Shown here piece by piece: positions 21,967 to 34,231 of a stretch of DNA of 64,000 bases. A model generated the notes under the pieces. It was not told the DNA's origin. It made no database searches and saw only the letters and a list, made by a program, of their open reading frames with translations. The translations under genes were made by a program, and so were the position numbers. The stretch comes from Okapia johnstoni. Lineage: Eukaryota; Chordata; Mammalia; Artiodactyla; Giraffidae. How positions within the stretch are numbered: position 1 is the stretch's first letter; the number at the start of each line of letters is the position of its first letter. The stretch lies in contig CM044321.1 of NCBI GenBank assembly GCA_024291935.2, positions 59,452,985-59,516,984 on the forward strand. Reading direction: 5' to 3'.

Positions 21967-23240
21967 GGAATGTCCATCTGTCTGTCTGTGTCTGTCTCCC
22001 TGTGATGATAACAGAGAAACAAATGCAATGGCTTTTCCTGAAACCCTAGCAAGTACCTGTTACAGAACAAGGAGTTAAGAAAAAGGAGGGATCAGTGACC
22101 CTCTTTTTGGCTTGAACACCAAGTCATGGTGTCCATACTCTAATTAAATGGTTTTCACTTTGCTGCCAAGGTCATGTACCCCAGGCCAGCAATGGCTGAT
22201 TCCTCTGGTGTCACCTACCTGTGACAAGCATCCATCCACTAAATGCTTGTGGTTCCAGGGGATCTTAAATGAGCTGATATACCAGGGAATTTGCTATTAA
22301 AGATTGTTTAGTCTACTCCCTCACAAGTAGGAGGTTTTTACCAATGAATTCTTCATTTCCACCAAGGAACTTTAGGAAAAGCCATCCGTGACAATTGTAA
22401 AATATGTTGACATTCAATTGAGAAGACATTTTTTTCTTCACTCTGGTGCCTCCCCTGCTTTCTACCCTTCACCCTTCTGCTACTGGGCATTATGTTGTTA
22501 AAATTCGGTGATTACTGGGAAATGACTTCTAGGCGTTTTAAGGAGTATTGGGATGTCTTTGGGGCTTCTGGTTGCATTAAGTGTGGGAAGAGGGGAGTAA
22601 ATACATAGAAGGAAATGGATGCAGTAGGCTCTCCTGTTGCTTCTGTGGTTAATGTCTTGGTTCAATTACTGGACCCCTTTCTACTCCCATCCTTCCAGCA
22701 ATTGTCCCAAACTCTTTAGAAGTCATTAAGCTACACTCTTGAACTCAAAATTCAGCATATAGATTTAAGAGTGTCCTGTATATGCCCTACCTCATACATG
22801 CATTTAAGACCCAGACTTTCTAGAATTATTAATAACAGGTAAATCAGTTCCAGGCATATACAATTTTGTCTTTCTGAAATGCCTCTGCCTTTGGCATCTC
22901 GGTTTTCACAAATGGCTACCGGAGAGGAGAAAGCTGATAGCAAGTTAGGCAATGTTGTCTTGAAGGGTGCTGGCTGATTGTATTTACTTGAATCACAGGT
23001 AAAGTTTCATAGTTTCTGTTGGTTTTAGTGTTAAACATCAGAAGTATAATCCACATATTGCAAAATGAAGTGCGAATTTGGCACATGGTCAGATACCTGG
23101 TTCAAACTATAGCTAGGCCACATCACTCAAGTCAAAAAAGTCACCTTGAAATATTTACGATTTAAAGGAAATAGGTAATTTTCAGATTTCTCTCTGAATT
23201 ATGCAAATAAAATATTGCTTTATTATTCACTGAACTAAAC
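21967..23240. other. FAM124A intron, unique sequence
   Basis: No repeat family or further exon is recognised. A short TCTG repeat occurs at about 21976-21996. Confidence 0.5.
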
Positions 23241-26200
23241 GCTATTTGTTTTAATTTTTATTTTATATTGGAGTATAGTTGATTTACAATGTTGTGCTCA
23301 TTTCAGGTATACAGCAAAGTGTTTCAGTTATACATATATCTATTCTTTTTCACGTTCTTTCTTCATAAGGTTATTATGGAGTATTAAGTGGAGTTCTTTG
23401 TGCTATACAACAGGTCCTTGTTGATTGTCTATTTTATATATAGTTTATATATATGTTAATCCCAGCCTTCTAGTTTATCCTCTGCCCTCCACCTTTCCCC
23501 CTTTGATAACCATAAGTTTGTTTTGGAAGTCTGTACATCTGCTTCTGTTTTGTAAATAAGTTTATTTCTGTAAAGTTTTTAGATTCCACATATAAGTGCT
23601 ATTATATTTGTCTTTGTACTTCACTTAGTATGTTAATCTCTAGGTCCATCCATGTTGCTGCAAGTAGCATTATTTTAATCTTTTTTATGGCTGAGTGATA
23701 TTCCATTGTATATATGTGCCATATCTTCTTTATCCATTTATTTGTCAGTGGACACTTAGGTTGCTTCCATGTCTTGGCTATTGTAAGTAGTGCTGCAATG
23801 AACACTGGGGTATATGTATTCTTTTTGAATTATGGTTTTCTCCAGATATATGCTTAGGAATGGGATTGCTGGATCACATGGTATTTGTTTGTCTGTTTTT
23901 TTAAGGAACCTCAATGGGGTTCTCCATAGTGGTTGTACCAATTTACATTCCTACCAAGAGTGTAGGAGCGTTCCTTTTTCTCCACACCTTCTCCAGCATT
24001 TATTCTTTATAGATTTTTTGATGCTGGCCATTCTGACCAGTGTGAAGTGATACTTCATTGTAGTTTTGATTTGCATTTCTCTAATAATTAGTGATGTTGA
24101 ACATCTTTTCATAGGTTTGGGGGTTTTTTTTTTTGGCTATCTCTATGTTGTCTTTGGAGAAATGTCTGTTTAGATCTTGTGCCTATTTTTTGATTGGTTT
24201 GTTTGTGTTTTTGATACTGAACTACATGAGCTGTTTGTATATTTTAGAGATTAATCTTTTATTGGTTGCACCATTTGCAAATAGTTTCTCCCATTCTTTG
24301 GGTTGTCTTTTCGTTTTGTTTATGGTTTCCTTTGCTGTGCAAAAGCTTCTAAGTTTAATTAGGTCCCATTTGTTTATTTTTGTTTTTATTTTCATTTCTG
24401 TAGGTAATGGATAGAAGAAGACCTTGCTATGATTTATGTCAAAGAGTATTCTGCTTATGTTTATCTCTAAGAGTTTTATAGAATCTGGTCTTACATTTAG
24501 GTCTTTAATCCATTTTGAGACTTTTTTTGTGTATGGTGCTAGTGTTCTAATTTTATTATTTTACATGTGGCTGTCTGTTCTCCCCAGCACCACTTATTGA
24601 AGACTGTCTTTTCTCCACTGTACATTCTTGACTTCTTTGTCATAGATTAATTGACCAAAGGTGCGGGGGTTTGATTCTGGGCTTTCTATCCTGTTCCATT
24701 GATCTGTAAGTCTGTCTTTGCACCGTACCATACTGTCTGTAGCTTGGTAGTATAGTCTGAAGTCAGGGAGCCTGATTCCTCCAGCTCTGGTTTTCTTTCT
24801 CAAGATTGCTTTGGCTCCTCGGGGTCTTTTGTGTTTCCATAGGAATTTTAAGATTTTATTATTCTAGAACTGCAAAAAACTGCCTTTGGTAATTTGATAG
24901 GGATTGCATTGAATCTGTAGACTACATTGGTCAGTATAGTCATTTTGACAATATTGATTCTTCCAGTGTAAGAACACGGTATAGCTTTCTGTCTGTCTGT
25001 GTCATTTTCCATTTCTTTCATCAGCAGCTTATAGTTTCTGGAGTACAGGTCTTTTGCCTCTGTAGGTAGGTTTATTCCTGGGTGTTTTATTTTTTTTTGA
25101 TGCAATGGTAAATCGGGATTGTTTCCTTAATTTCTCTCTCTGATCTTTTGTTGTTGGTGTATAGGAATGCAAGAGGTTTCTGTGTATTAATTTTGTATCC
25201 TACAACTCTACCAAATTCATGTATGAGCTCCAGTAGTTTTCTGGTAGCATTTTTAGGATTTTCTGTGTGTAGTATCATGTCATCTGCAAACAGTGACAGT
25301 TTTACTTCTTTTTTCCAATTTGGATTCCTTTTCTTTCTTTTTCTTCTCTGACTGCCAAAACTACGTTGAATAAAAGTGGTGAGAGTGGACATCCTTGTCT
25401 TGTTCCTGAACTTAAAGGAAATGCTTTCAGTTTTTCATGTTTGAGTATGATTGTACCTGTGGGTTTGTCATATTTTGTCTTTATTATGTTGAGATAGTTT
25501 TCCTCTGTGCCCACTTTCTGGAGAGATTTTAACATAAATGAGTGTTGAATTTTGTCAGGAGCTTTTTCTGCATCTGTTGAGATGATCATATTGTTTTTAT
25601 TCTTCAGTCTGTTAATGTGGTGTGTCACACTGATTTGTGAATATTGAAAACTCCTTGCATCCCTTGGATAAATCCCAGTTGATCATAGTGTGTTACCCTT
25701 TTAATATATTGTTGGATTCATTTTGCTAGTTATCTTGTTGAGAATTTTTGTGGCCACGTTCATCAGTAATATTGGCCTATAATTTTCTTTTTTGTGGTAT
25801 CTGTGTTTGGTTTTGGTATCAGGGTGATGGTGGCCTCACAGAATAAGTTTGGGAGTGTTCCCTCCTCTGCAATTTTTCAGAATAGGATGGGTGTTAACTC
25901 TTCTCTAAATGTTTGATAGAATCTGCCTGTGAAGCCATCTGGTCCTGGACTTTTATTTGCTGGGAGTTTTTTTTTTTTTTAATTGGAGGCTAATTACTTT
26001 ACAATATTATAGTGGTTTTTGCCATACAATCACATGAATCAGCCATGGGTGTACATGTGTTCCCCGTCCTGACCCCCCTCCCTCCCCCCTCCCCATCCCA
26101 TCCCTCAGGGTCATCCCAGTGCACCGGCCCTGAGCGCTCTGTCTCATGCATCGAACCTGGACTGCCAATCTATTTCACATATGATAATAAACATGTTTCA

Positions 26201-28250
26201 ATGCTATTCTCTCAAATCATCCCACCTTCGCTTTCTCCCACAGAGTCCAAAAGTCTGTTCTTTACATCTGTGTCTATTTTGCTGTCTTGCATATAGGGTC
26301 ATCATTACCATCTTTCTAAATTTCATATATCTATGCATTAATATACTATATTGGTGTTTTTCTTTCTGACTTACTTTGCTCTGTATAATGGCTCCAGTTT
26401 CATCCACTTCATTAGAACTGATTCAAATGCATTCTTTTTAATAGCTGAGTAATATTCCATTGTGTATATGTACCACAGCTTTCTTATCCATTCGTCTGCC
26501 AATGGACATCCAGGTTGTTTCCATGTCCTGACTATTATGAACAGTGCTGCGATGAACATTGGGGTACACATGTCTCTTTCAATTATGGTTTCCTCGGTGT
26601 GTATGCCTGGCAGTGGGATTGCTGAGTCGTATGGCAGTTCTATTTCCAGTTTTTTAAGGAATCTCCACACTGTTCTCCATAGTGGCTACACTAGTTTGCA
26701 TTCCCGCCAACAGTGTAAGAGGGTTCCTTTTTCTCCGCACCCTCTCTAGCATTTATTGTTTGTAGACTTTTGGATAGCAGCCATTCTGACTGGAGTGAGA
26801 TGGTACCTCATTGTGGTTTTGATTTGCATTTCTCTGATAATGAGTGATGTTGAGCATCTTTTCATGTGTTTGTTAGCCATCTGTATGTCTTGTTTGGAGA
26901 AATATCTGTTTAGTTCTTTGGCCCATTTTTTGATTGGGTTGCTTATTTTTCTGGAATTGAGCTGCAGGAGTTGCTTATATATTTTTGAGATTAATTCTTT
27001 GTCAGTTGCTTCATTTGCTATTATTTTCTCCCATTCTGAAGGCTGTCTTTTCACCTTGCTTATAGTTTCCTTCATTGTGCAAAAACTATGATCCTCTACA
27101 CAGAAAACTCTAAAGACTCCACCAGAAAATTACTAGAGCTAATCAATGAATATAGTAAAGGATATAAAATTAACACACAGAAATCCCTTGCATTCCTATA
27201 CACTAACAATGAGAAAACAGAAAGAGAAATTAAGGAAACAGTTCCATTCACCATTGCAACGAAAAGAATAAGATACTTAGGAATAAATCTACCTAAAGAA
27301 ACAAAAGACCTATATATAGAAAACTATAAAACACTGATGAAAGAAATCAAAGATGACACAAATAGATGGAGAAATATACCATGTTCATGGATCGGAAGAA
27401 TCAATATAGTGAAAATGAGTACATGGCCCAAAGCAATCTATAGATTCAATGAAATCCCTATCAAGCTACCAATGGTATTTTTCAGAGAACTAGAACAAAT
27501 AATTTCACAATTTGTATGGAAATACAAAAAACCTTGAATAGCCAAAGCAATCTTGAGAAAGAAGAATGGAACTGGAGGAATCAACCTGCCTGACTTCAGG
27601 CTATACTACAAAGCAACAGTCATCAAGACAGTATGGTACTGGCACAGAGACAGAAACATAGATCAATGGAACAAAATAGAAAGTCCAGAGATAAATCCAC
27701 ACACCTATGGATACCTTATCTTTGACAAAGGAGGCAAGAATATACAATGGAGAAAAGACAATCTCTTTAACAAGTGGTGCTGGGAAAACTGGTCAACCAC
27801 TTGTAAGAGAATGAAACTAGAACACTTTCTAACACCATACACAAAAATAAACTCAAAATGGATTAAAGATCTAAATGTAAGACCAGAAACTATAAAACTC
27901 CTAGAGGAAAACATAGGCAAAACACTCTCTGATATAAATCATAGTAGGATCCTCTATGACCCACCTGCCAGAGTAATGGAAATAAAAGCAAAAATAAACA
28001 AATGGGACCTAATTAAACTTAAAAGCTGGGAGTTTTTTTAATCACAGTTTCAATTTCAGTACCTGTGGTTGATGTATTCACATTTTTTATTTTTTCCTGG
28101 TTCAGTTTTGGGAAATTTGCTAAGAATTTGTCCACTTACTCTAGGTTGTCCATTTATTGGCATAAAGTTGCTTATACGAGTCTTTTATGATCCTTTGTTT
28201 TCCTGTGGTATCGGTTTTATAATCTCTTTTGAAATGTGAGAAAAGTTTTC
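23241..28250 (-). mobile_element. Antisense L1 with younger L1 inside
   Basis: An artiodactyl L1 whose 3' end lies at the left (about 23245) and whose ORF2 runs leftward. Minus-strand frames at 25087-25392 and 25302-25628 encode reverse-transcriptase segments, including LFADDMILH and [16 protein letters not shown]. Both are broken by stops and substitutions. The element is interrupted at 25974-28024 by a second, inverted L1 and resumes at 28040-28250, where it is 5'-truncated. No intact ORF1 or ORF2 remains. Confidence 0.92.
25974..28024 (-). mobile_element. L1 with 5' inversion (twin priming)
   Basis: The insertion of about 2.05 kb is flanked by a 15-bp target duplication, GCTGGGAGTTTTTTT, at 25959-25973 and 28025-28039. 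The left part, 25974-27084, is the L1 3' end in minus orientation, with its poly-A read as the T-run at the left. The right part, 27088-28024, is the adjoining upstream ORF2 segment in plus orientation (frames 27088-27537 and 27553-28041). The two parts are contiguous in L1 coordinates: the plus part ends at the codons for DLIKLKS and the minus part begins at [13 protein letters not shown] codons. Three extra bases (ACT) sit at the inversion joint. Confidence 0.93.
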
Positions 28251-28794
28251 TTCTGTATTTGAAGACTGCTAATTCTTTATGCAAAACATAATGTATTTGC
28301 ATAAGTAAAAACTAATAAAAGGACTTTGTTTATACTAAAAGTCCAAAATGAATGTGATTGTTTCTGAGGGAACTTTTCCTTTTTGCATTATTTAGGATAC
28401 TTTTTTCCCCCTCAATCCCTGTAATAACATAAACGAAAGAACAAAATAAGAAAGCTTGGCCTGAACCCCACTCGAAGGAGCCATTGAAAGAATATTTCAA
28501 AGAAAAGCCACAGATTTAAATAGCTATACAATCCGTATGGGTACAGGCTTTTGAATTTAGAGCATCCATGTATGAAAAGAGTAAGAGAAAAAGATTTGTA
28601 TCTTGGGGGTTTCAGGAATTTGGGCCTTTGTCCAAAATGGCAATATGTCAAAGAGTTAAATTAATGTGGGCAGAAATGAATAATGGTCCCCTCTCACAGT
28701 TCTTGATTATGGCTGTTTGAATAGGTTACTATTACTCCATCACTGTAGAAAGAAGCTCTCTGCTTTAGCTTGAGGGATACACCTGCCCCGTTCT
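28251..28794. other. FAM124A intron, unique sequence
   Basis: AT-rich with no recognised gene or repeat. The short minus-strand frame at 28412-28651 is not supported. Confidence 0.4.
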
Positions 28795-28795
28795 T

Positions 28796-28826
28796 TGTGT
28801 GTGTTTTTGTGTGTGTGTGTGTGTGT
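28796..28826. repeat. GT microsatellite
   Basis: Interrupted (GT)n at 28796-28804 and 28809-28826. It abuts the tail side of the antisense Bov-tA that follows, so it probably grew from the SINE tail. Confidence 0.9.
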
Positions 28827-28827
28827 T

Positions 28828-29023
28828 AATAATTCCATCATGTCCAACTCTTTGTGACTTCAACGGACTGTAGCCCACCAGGTTCCTCTGTCCATGGAAT
28901 TCTCCAGAATAATGGAGTGGGTTGCCATTCCCTTCTCCAGGTGGTCTTCCCAACCCAGGGATCAAACCCAAGTCTCCCACACTGCAGGCAGATTCTTAAT
29001 GTCTGAACCATCAGGAAAGTCAG
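28828..29023 (-). mobile_element. Bov-tA SINE
   Basis: Complemented Bov-tA with ACTGTAGCCCACCAGGTTCC, GGATCAAACCCAAGTCTCCC and a decayed head at AACCATCAGGAAAGTC. A short deletion removes part of the GGCAAGAATACT motif near 28910. Confidence 0.92.
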
Positions 29024-29424
29024 TCCAACTCTTTAAGTTCCTTTTAAAAGTAAAAATTTATATGCTTCAGTCTTTAGCAAATTAAGATGTTGTGGGAGGA
29101 GGGACCCAGTGGAGAGAGTACCTTTTTTTTTTTTTCACATTATTCTTAGCAGTGTGTTTCCCAAGTTTCATTTTCAACATACATGCTTTTGTTCACTTGG
29201 GTGCAGTTATACATTGAAGTCAATCTTGGATGGGTGGTTTTTAGTTGCTTTCTTAAAATATAGATTGCATTTCATTTCTTCATCCTGCCCCATTGACTTG
29301 ACAACCCATATTTCAGAGATCTCCTCCAGCCATTTAATTCCCCTGAAGGAGGAAAGCTGAGAGGTTTGTTTCTGGGAGCTACTCAACCTCTTTTAAGAAT
29401 TTGGAATTATTTTTTGTAAAATTC
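29024..29424. other. FAM124A intron, unique sequence
   Basis: Contains a T-run at about 29123-29135 and otherwise nothing recognised. Confidence 0.4.
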
Positions 29425-29561
29425 ACTCTTATTTTTTTATAGTTGCTTTACACTGTTGCATTAGTTTCTGCTGAACAGCAAAGTGAATCAGTTATTCATA
29501 TACATATATCCACTTTTCTTTTGGATTTCCTTTTCATTTAGGTCACCACAGAGCATTGAGT

Positions 29562-29783
29562 GGGCTTCCCAGGTGGCAATAGTGGTAAAGAACCTGCCTG
29601 CCAATGCAGGAGACAAAAGAGACATGGGTTTGATCCCTGGGCCAGGAAGATCCCGTGGAGGAGGGCATGGTAACCCACTCCAGTATTCTTGCCTGGAAAA
29701 TCCCATGGTCTGAAGAACCTGGTGGGCTACAGTCCATGGGGTTGCAAAGAGCTGGACACTACCGAACTGACTTAGCAGGCACG
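29562..29783 (+). mobile_element. Bov-tA SINE in L1
   Basis: A full sense Bov-tA with head GGGCTTCCCAGGTGGCAATA. Near-perfect 13-bp target duplications flank it: CAGAGCATTGAGT at 29549-29561 and CAGAGCGTTGAGT at 29784-29796. Confidence 0.96.
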
Positions 29784-30675
29784 CAGAGCGTTGAGTTCCC
29801 AGTCCTATACAGTAGGCTCTCGTTAGTCCTCTGTTTTATATATAGTAGTGTATATATGTCAGTCCCAATCTCCCAATTCATTCCACCCCCTCCCTCACCC
29901 TGGTAACCTGTAAGTTTGTTTTCTACATTTCTGACTCTGTTTCTGCTTTGCAGATGAGTTCACCTGTACCATTTTTCTAGATTACACATATAAGTAATAT
30001 TACATGATATTTGACTTTCTGACTTCCTTCTGTCTGACAACTTCTAGGTCCATCTAGGAAGTGAATTCCAAAAGATCTTGCTGCAATTCCTGTCAGAGTG
30101 TTCTGTCTATATTTTCCTCTAAGAGTTTTATATTTAGGTCTTACATTTAGGTTTTTAATCCATTTTGTGTTTATTTTTGTGTATAGTGTTAGGAAGTGTT
30201 GTAACTTCATTCCTTTACATGTAGCTGCCTGGTTTTCCCAGCGCCACTTGTTGAAGAGACTGTCTTTTCTCCATTGTATATTCTTGCCTTCTTTGTCACA
30301 GATTAGGTGGCCATAGGTGCTTGGGTTTATCTCTGGACTTTCTGCCCTGTTCCATTGATCTATATTTCTGTCTTTGTGCCGGCACCAAACTGTCTTCATT
30401 ACTGTAGCTTTGTAGTATAGTCTGAAGTCAGGGAGCCTGGTTCCTCTAGCCCTGTTCTTCTTTCTCAAGATTGCTTTGATTATTTGGAGTCTTTTGTGTT
30501 TTTGTACAAATTGTGAAATTTTTTGTTCTAATTCTGTGAAAAATGCCACTGATAATTTGATAGGGATTGCACTGAATCTGTAGATTGCTTTGGCTATTAT
30601 GGTCATTTTCATAATATTGATTCTTCCAATCCAAGGATATGGTATATCTTTGATTTCTTTCCAGATACTTTTCTG

Positions 30676-31190
30676 ACTACGTGTCTGACTTTCTGTAACC
30701 CCATGGACTGCAGCACGCCAGGCTTCCTTGTCCATCACCATCTCCTGGAGCTTGCTCAAACTCATGTCCATCGAGTCAGTGATGCCATCCAACCATTTCA
30801 TACTCTGTCATCTCTTTCTCCTCCTGCCTTCAATCTTTCCCAGCGTCAGGGTCTTTTCAAGTGAGTCAGTTCTTCGTACCAGGTGACCAAAATATTGGAA
30901 TTTCAGCTTCAGCATCAGTCCTTCCAATCAACACCCAGGACTGATCTCCCTGCAGTTCAAGGGACTCTCAAGAGTCTTCTCCAACACCACAGTTCAAAAG
31001 CATCAATTCTTTGGCTCTTAGCTTTCTTTATAGTCCAACTCTCACATCCATACATGACTACTGGAAAAACCATAGCTTTGACTAGACAAACCTTTGCTGG
31101 CAAAGTAATGTCTCTGCTTTTGAATATGCTGTCTAGTTTGGTCATAGCTTTTCTTCCAAGAAGCAAGCATCTTTTAATTTCATGCCTCCT
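30676..31190 (-). mobile_element. BovB 3' fragment in L1
   Basis: BovB 3' end at the left, from GTGTCTGACTTTCTGTAACC through CTCACATCCATACATGACTA to CATCTTTTAATTTCATG. It is about 515 bases and 5'-truncated. It interrupts the antisense L1 at 29425-31895. The minus frame 30957-31166 encodes the C-terminal VMYGCESWTIKKA segment. Confidence 0.93.
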
Positions 31191-31895
31191 CAGGTAGGTT
31201 TTTTCCTAGGTACTTTAATCTACTTTATGTGGTAGTAAATGGGATTGTTTCCTTAATATGTCTTTCTGATCTTTGGTTGTTAGTGTATAGAAATGCAAGA
31301 CATTTTTATGTATTAATTTTGTATCCCACAACTTTACTAAATTCATTGATGAACTCTAATAATTTTCTGATGGCATCTTTAGGATTTTCTATGTGTAATA
31401 TCATGTCATCTGCAAACAGTGACAGTTTTACTTATTCTTTTACAATTTGGATGCCTTTTGTTTCTTTTTTCTTTGATAGCCGTAGCTAGGACTTCCAAAA
31501 CTATGTTGAATAAAAGTGGCAAGAGTGGACATCCTTGTCTTGTTCCTGATTTTAGAGAAAATGCTTTCAGCTTTCACCGTGGAGGTTGATATTAGCTTTA
31601 GATCTGAAGTATATGACCTTTATTATGTTGAGGCAGGTTCCCTCTTATCCCACTTTCTAGAGAGTTTTTATCATAAGTGGGTATTGAGCTTTGTCATAAA
31701 GCTTTTTTTGCATCTATTGAAATGATCGTATGGTTTTTATTCTTCAGTTTGTTGATGTGGTGTATCACACTGATTTGCATATACTGAAGAGTCCTTGAAT
31801 ATCTGGAATAAATCCCACTTGATCAGGGTGTACAATCCTTTTAATTTGTTGTTAGATTTGGTTTGCTAGTATTTTGTTGAGGATTTTAGTGTCTG

Positions 31896-32650
31896 ATTAG
31901 ATGGAAGGAAAGCCTTCCACCTCCTGAAGCTCACCTCTCCTTTCTTGGCATTGCCTAATTGGGGGGGGGGGGGCAGAAAGGTAGGTGGGTGAAGAGTTGC
32001 CAGCCTCTGAAGTTGCCCAAGATATCTCTCTATAAAATATATCTCAGAAATTTTCATTAATGCTTGATGATCGAAACTACAGCTTTCTGGAGCCAAGACC
32101 TGTGTTACACACACTAGAACCAACATGGTACTTTGAACATAGTAGGTTCTCTTTATATATTTTCCTTACTTTTTCTTGAAGAATCATATAAATGATATAT
32201 ACAGGGAAAAATACATATCATAAATGCATGCCCGGTGAATTTTCACAAATTAAACCTTTGCCTGAGCAACACCCAGATGAAGAGACAAAGCATAAAAACA
32301 GAAGAGGAGGCTTCCCTTTCCCCGCTCTGGGGGCTCCCTTCCCCTCTGGGGGCTCCCTTCCCTTAAGTGAACATATTAATTACTCCAGATTGCACAAAGG
32401 AGTGGGGGCATATGTGATCAAAAAGGGGGGAATATGGCCATGTTATCTGGGCTTTTTGTCTTTATAAGGAGATCCCACACTTATTTGAAAAGACTTAGGT
32501 TGATTGACAAAGATGTAGGCCACGCCAGAAGATTAATAAAAATAATTACATAATAATAATTAAATACCAAAGAAACTTGAAAAGAAATTTGGATAATGTT
32601 AGAAAAGTAAGGTAAACCATCAGTGAGATAAAAGATTCATGTCATTTCCT
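31896..32650. other. FAM124A intron, unique sequence
   Basis: Contains a 13-base G-run at 31961-31973 and a perfect 19-bp tandem duplication at 32325-32362. No gene or clear repeat is recognised. Confidence 0.45.
32325..32362. repeat. Perfect 19-bp tandem duplication
   Basis: CTCTGGGGGCTCCCTTCCC at 32325-32343 is repeated without change at 32344-32362. Confidence 0.9.
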
Positions 32651-32654
32651 GTTT

Positions 32655-32865
32655 GAGATCTCTGCCGTGGAATCGGTAGCCACTAGCCACACGTGGCCAT
32701 ATAAATTTAACATTGAAGTTAATTAAAGTAAAAAAATTCAGTTGCACAGTCTCACTCATTTCAAGTACTCAGTAGCCCCATGTGGCTGGTAGCTACCGTG
32801 TTGAGCTGCACACATACAGAACACTGCCATCATTGCAGAAAGTTCTATTGTACAGCATTCTTCCA
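32655..32865. mobile_element. hAT-type MITE remnant
   Basis: An inverted arrangement typical of an old non-autonomous DNA element: GGTAGCCACTAGCCACACGT at the left and, after an AT-rich centre, CCATGTGGCTGGTAGCTACC. The right edge is GCAGAAAGTTCTATTGTACA. I recognise the pattern as a common mammalian MER repeat but cannot name the subfamily surely. Confidence 0.65.
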
Positions 32866-33756
32866 GAAATAGGACCCCAATTTGATTTTGAGTTCCCCAG
32901 CAGCAAAACCAGAATGGAACATCATCAGTGATGCAATTTAGAGTCCACAAAGCAGAAATAGATTGCACTTCAGATTGCTGACTCGGAGCCCTGGAAGCAA
33001 CGTTGCCCGCACCTTCTCACGTCCATCGAGCTGTCAGTAGCCTGCCTTCAACAGTGCGTCTAGAACAACAGCACGGAGGCCTCCCAAGGCTTCCTTACAT
33101 GACACCTGCAGGGCGGGCAGTGGGCCCGGTCAATGTAGTGCAACAAAGACACCCCGCAGAGGGAGGCTGGGCAAAACCAGGTGGTCCCCACCTGCAGCTC
33201 CTGGGGACTTAACCCCAAAGGGAGGGATACACCTTCAGTTTTCCCAAAGTTGTTTCTCGCAGCCAAGTTTTTGGTAGATTGTAAGTGACAGTGAATTTGG
33301 CTTGTTTATTCCCTGCCCAGTCCCTGGAGTACACCTGTACTGGTAAACGATGGAGTTGTTTGTCCTGCGACTCACCCGAGCTGGGTTGTGTGTTGACATC
33401 TTCTTGAAATGCTCTGAGGAGCCTTCAGAGGACACAGGCCTGAATAGCAGCCTGCCACCTCCCTTAGAGGTCTACCGTGGGAGTGCCATGGGCTGGTCCA
33501 CACCTTAAGAAGCAATTTGGGGTCCATCCAGACACATAGAGGCACAGTTGAGGACTCAAAGGTCGGTTTCACCAAGAGAATGTGGCTGCAGTTTTAGGCT
33601 GGAAAATGGGGAAAGCCGGTCACTCCATGTCTTTGGAGAGGCAAGGGAACTTAACAATGGCGTCTAAGCCTTTGGAGGACTTCTTCCATAGATGGGCACT
33701 GGCTGTCCTTTGCATTCTCAGAAGACAGAGGAGGGAGCTGGCTTAAACAGAAGGGT
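32866..33756. other. FAM124A intron, unique sequence
   Basis: Moderately GC-rich single-copy DNA. The open frames on both strands at 33003-33575 are short and unsupported. Confidence 0.4.
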
Positions 33757-33757
33757 T

Positions 33758-33967
33758 TGTGTGTGCTAAGTCACTTCTGTCATGTCTGACTCTGTGCGAC
33801 CCTGTGGGCTGTAGCCCACCAGGCTCCTCTGTCCACGGGATTCTCCAGGCAAGAATACTGTAGTGGGTTGCCATGCCTTCCTCCAGGGGATCTTCCCAAC
33901 TCAGGGATCAAACCTAGGTCTCCTGCATTACAGGAGGATTCTCTCCCAGCTGAGCTACCAGGAAGTA
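33758..33967 (-). mobile_element. Bov-tA SINE
   Basis: Complemented full Bov-tA: GTGCTAAGTCACTTCTGTCA, CCCACCAGGCTCCTCTGTCC, GGGATCAAACCTAGGTCTCC and a decayed head TGAGCTACCAGGAAG. Confidence 0.93.
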
Positions 33968-34231
33968 ACGTTTAAAAGGCAAGAAATCCTGACAAGCAGA
34001 ATTGTTACCCTTTGAAAGAGCAGCCAGGTTCAGTCTGGAGATTGTCCTCACTGGAGAGCTTTTAAGATTTCATCCATGCCAGTTCATTTATCTGTTGTCT
34101 TCACGCAGTGAGGAGATTGTCTAGACAATCAGTCCATAAATACTGGGGTCATTGGCACCATGAGGACAGGGAGATGGGTGCTGATGAGAATGCAAATGAG
34201 AGACAAGGTGGCCTCCAGAGACTTTCTAAAA

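Larger units (their letters stand above)
29425..31895 (-). mobile_element. Antisense L1, ORF2 remnant
   Basis: The L1 3' end is at the left, reading TTTTTTATAGTTGCTTTACA. Minus frames in 29977-30660 encode ORF2 C-terminal segments such as [20 protein letters not shown]. The reverse-transcriptase region follows at 31230-31880. A Bov-tA sits at 29562-29783 and a BovB at about 30676-31190. The 5' end is truncated within ORF2 and multiple stops make it non-functional. The 274-codon minus frame at 29977-30801 is a chance fusion across the BovB and L1 boundary. Confidence 0.92.

Noticed and set aside
21224..22078. Long alternative frames on both strands across the FAM124A exon (158, 163, 126 and 112 codons)
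   Set aside because: They are shadows of a GC-rich coding exon. Only the frame starting at 21226 gives the FAM124 domain.
29977..30801. 274-codon minus-strand frame as a protein
   Set aside because: It fuses BovB and L1 ORF2 codons across an insertion boundary and contains no complete domain.
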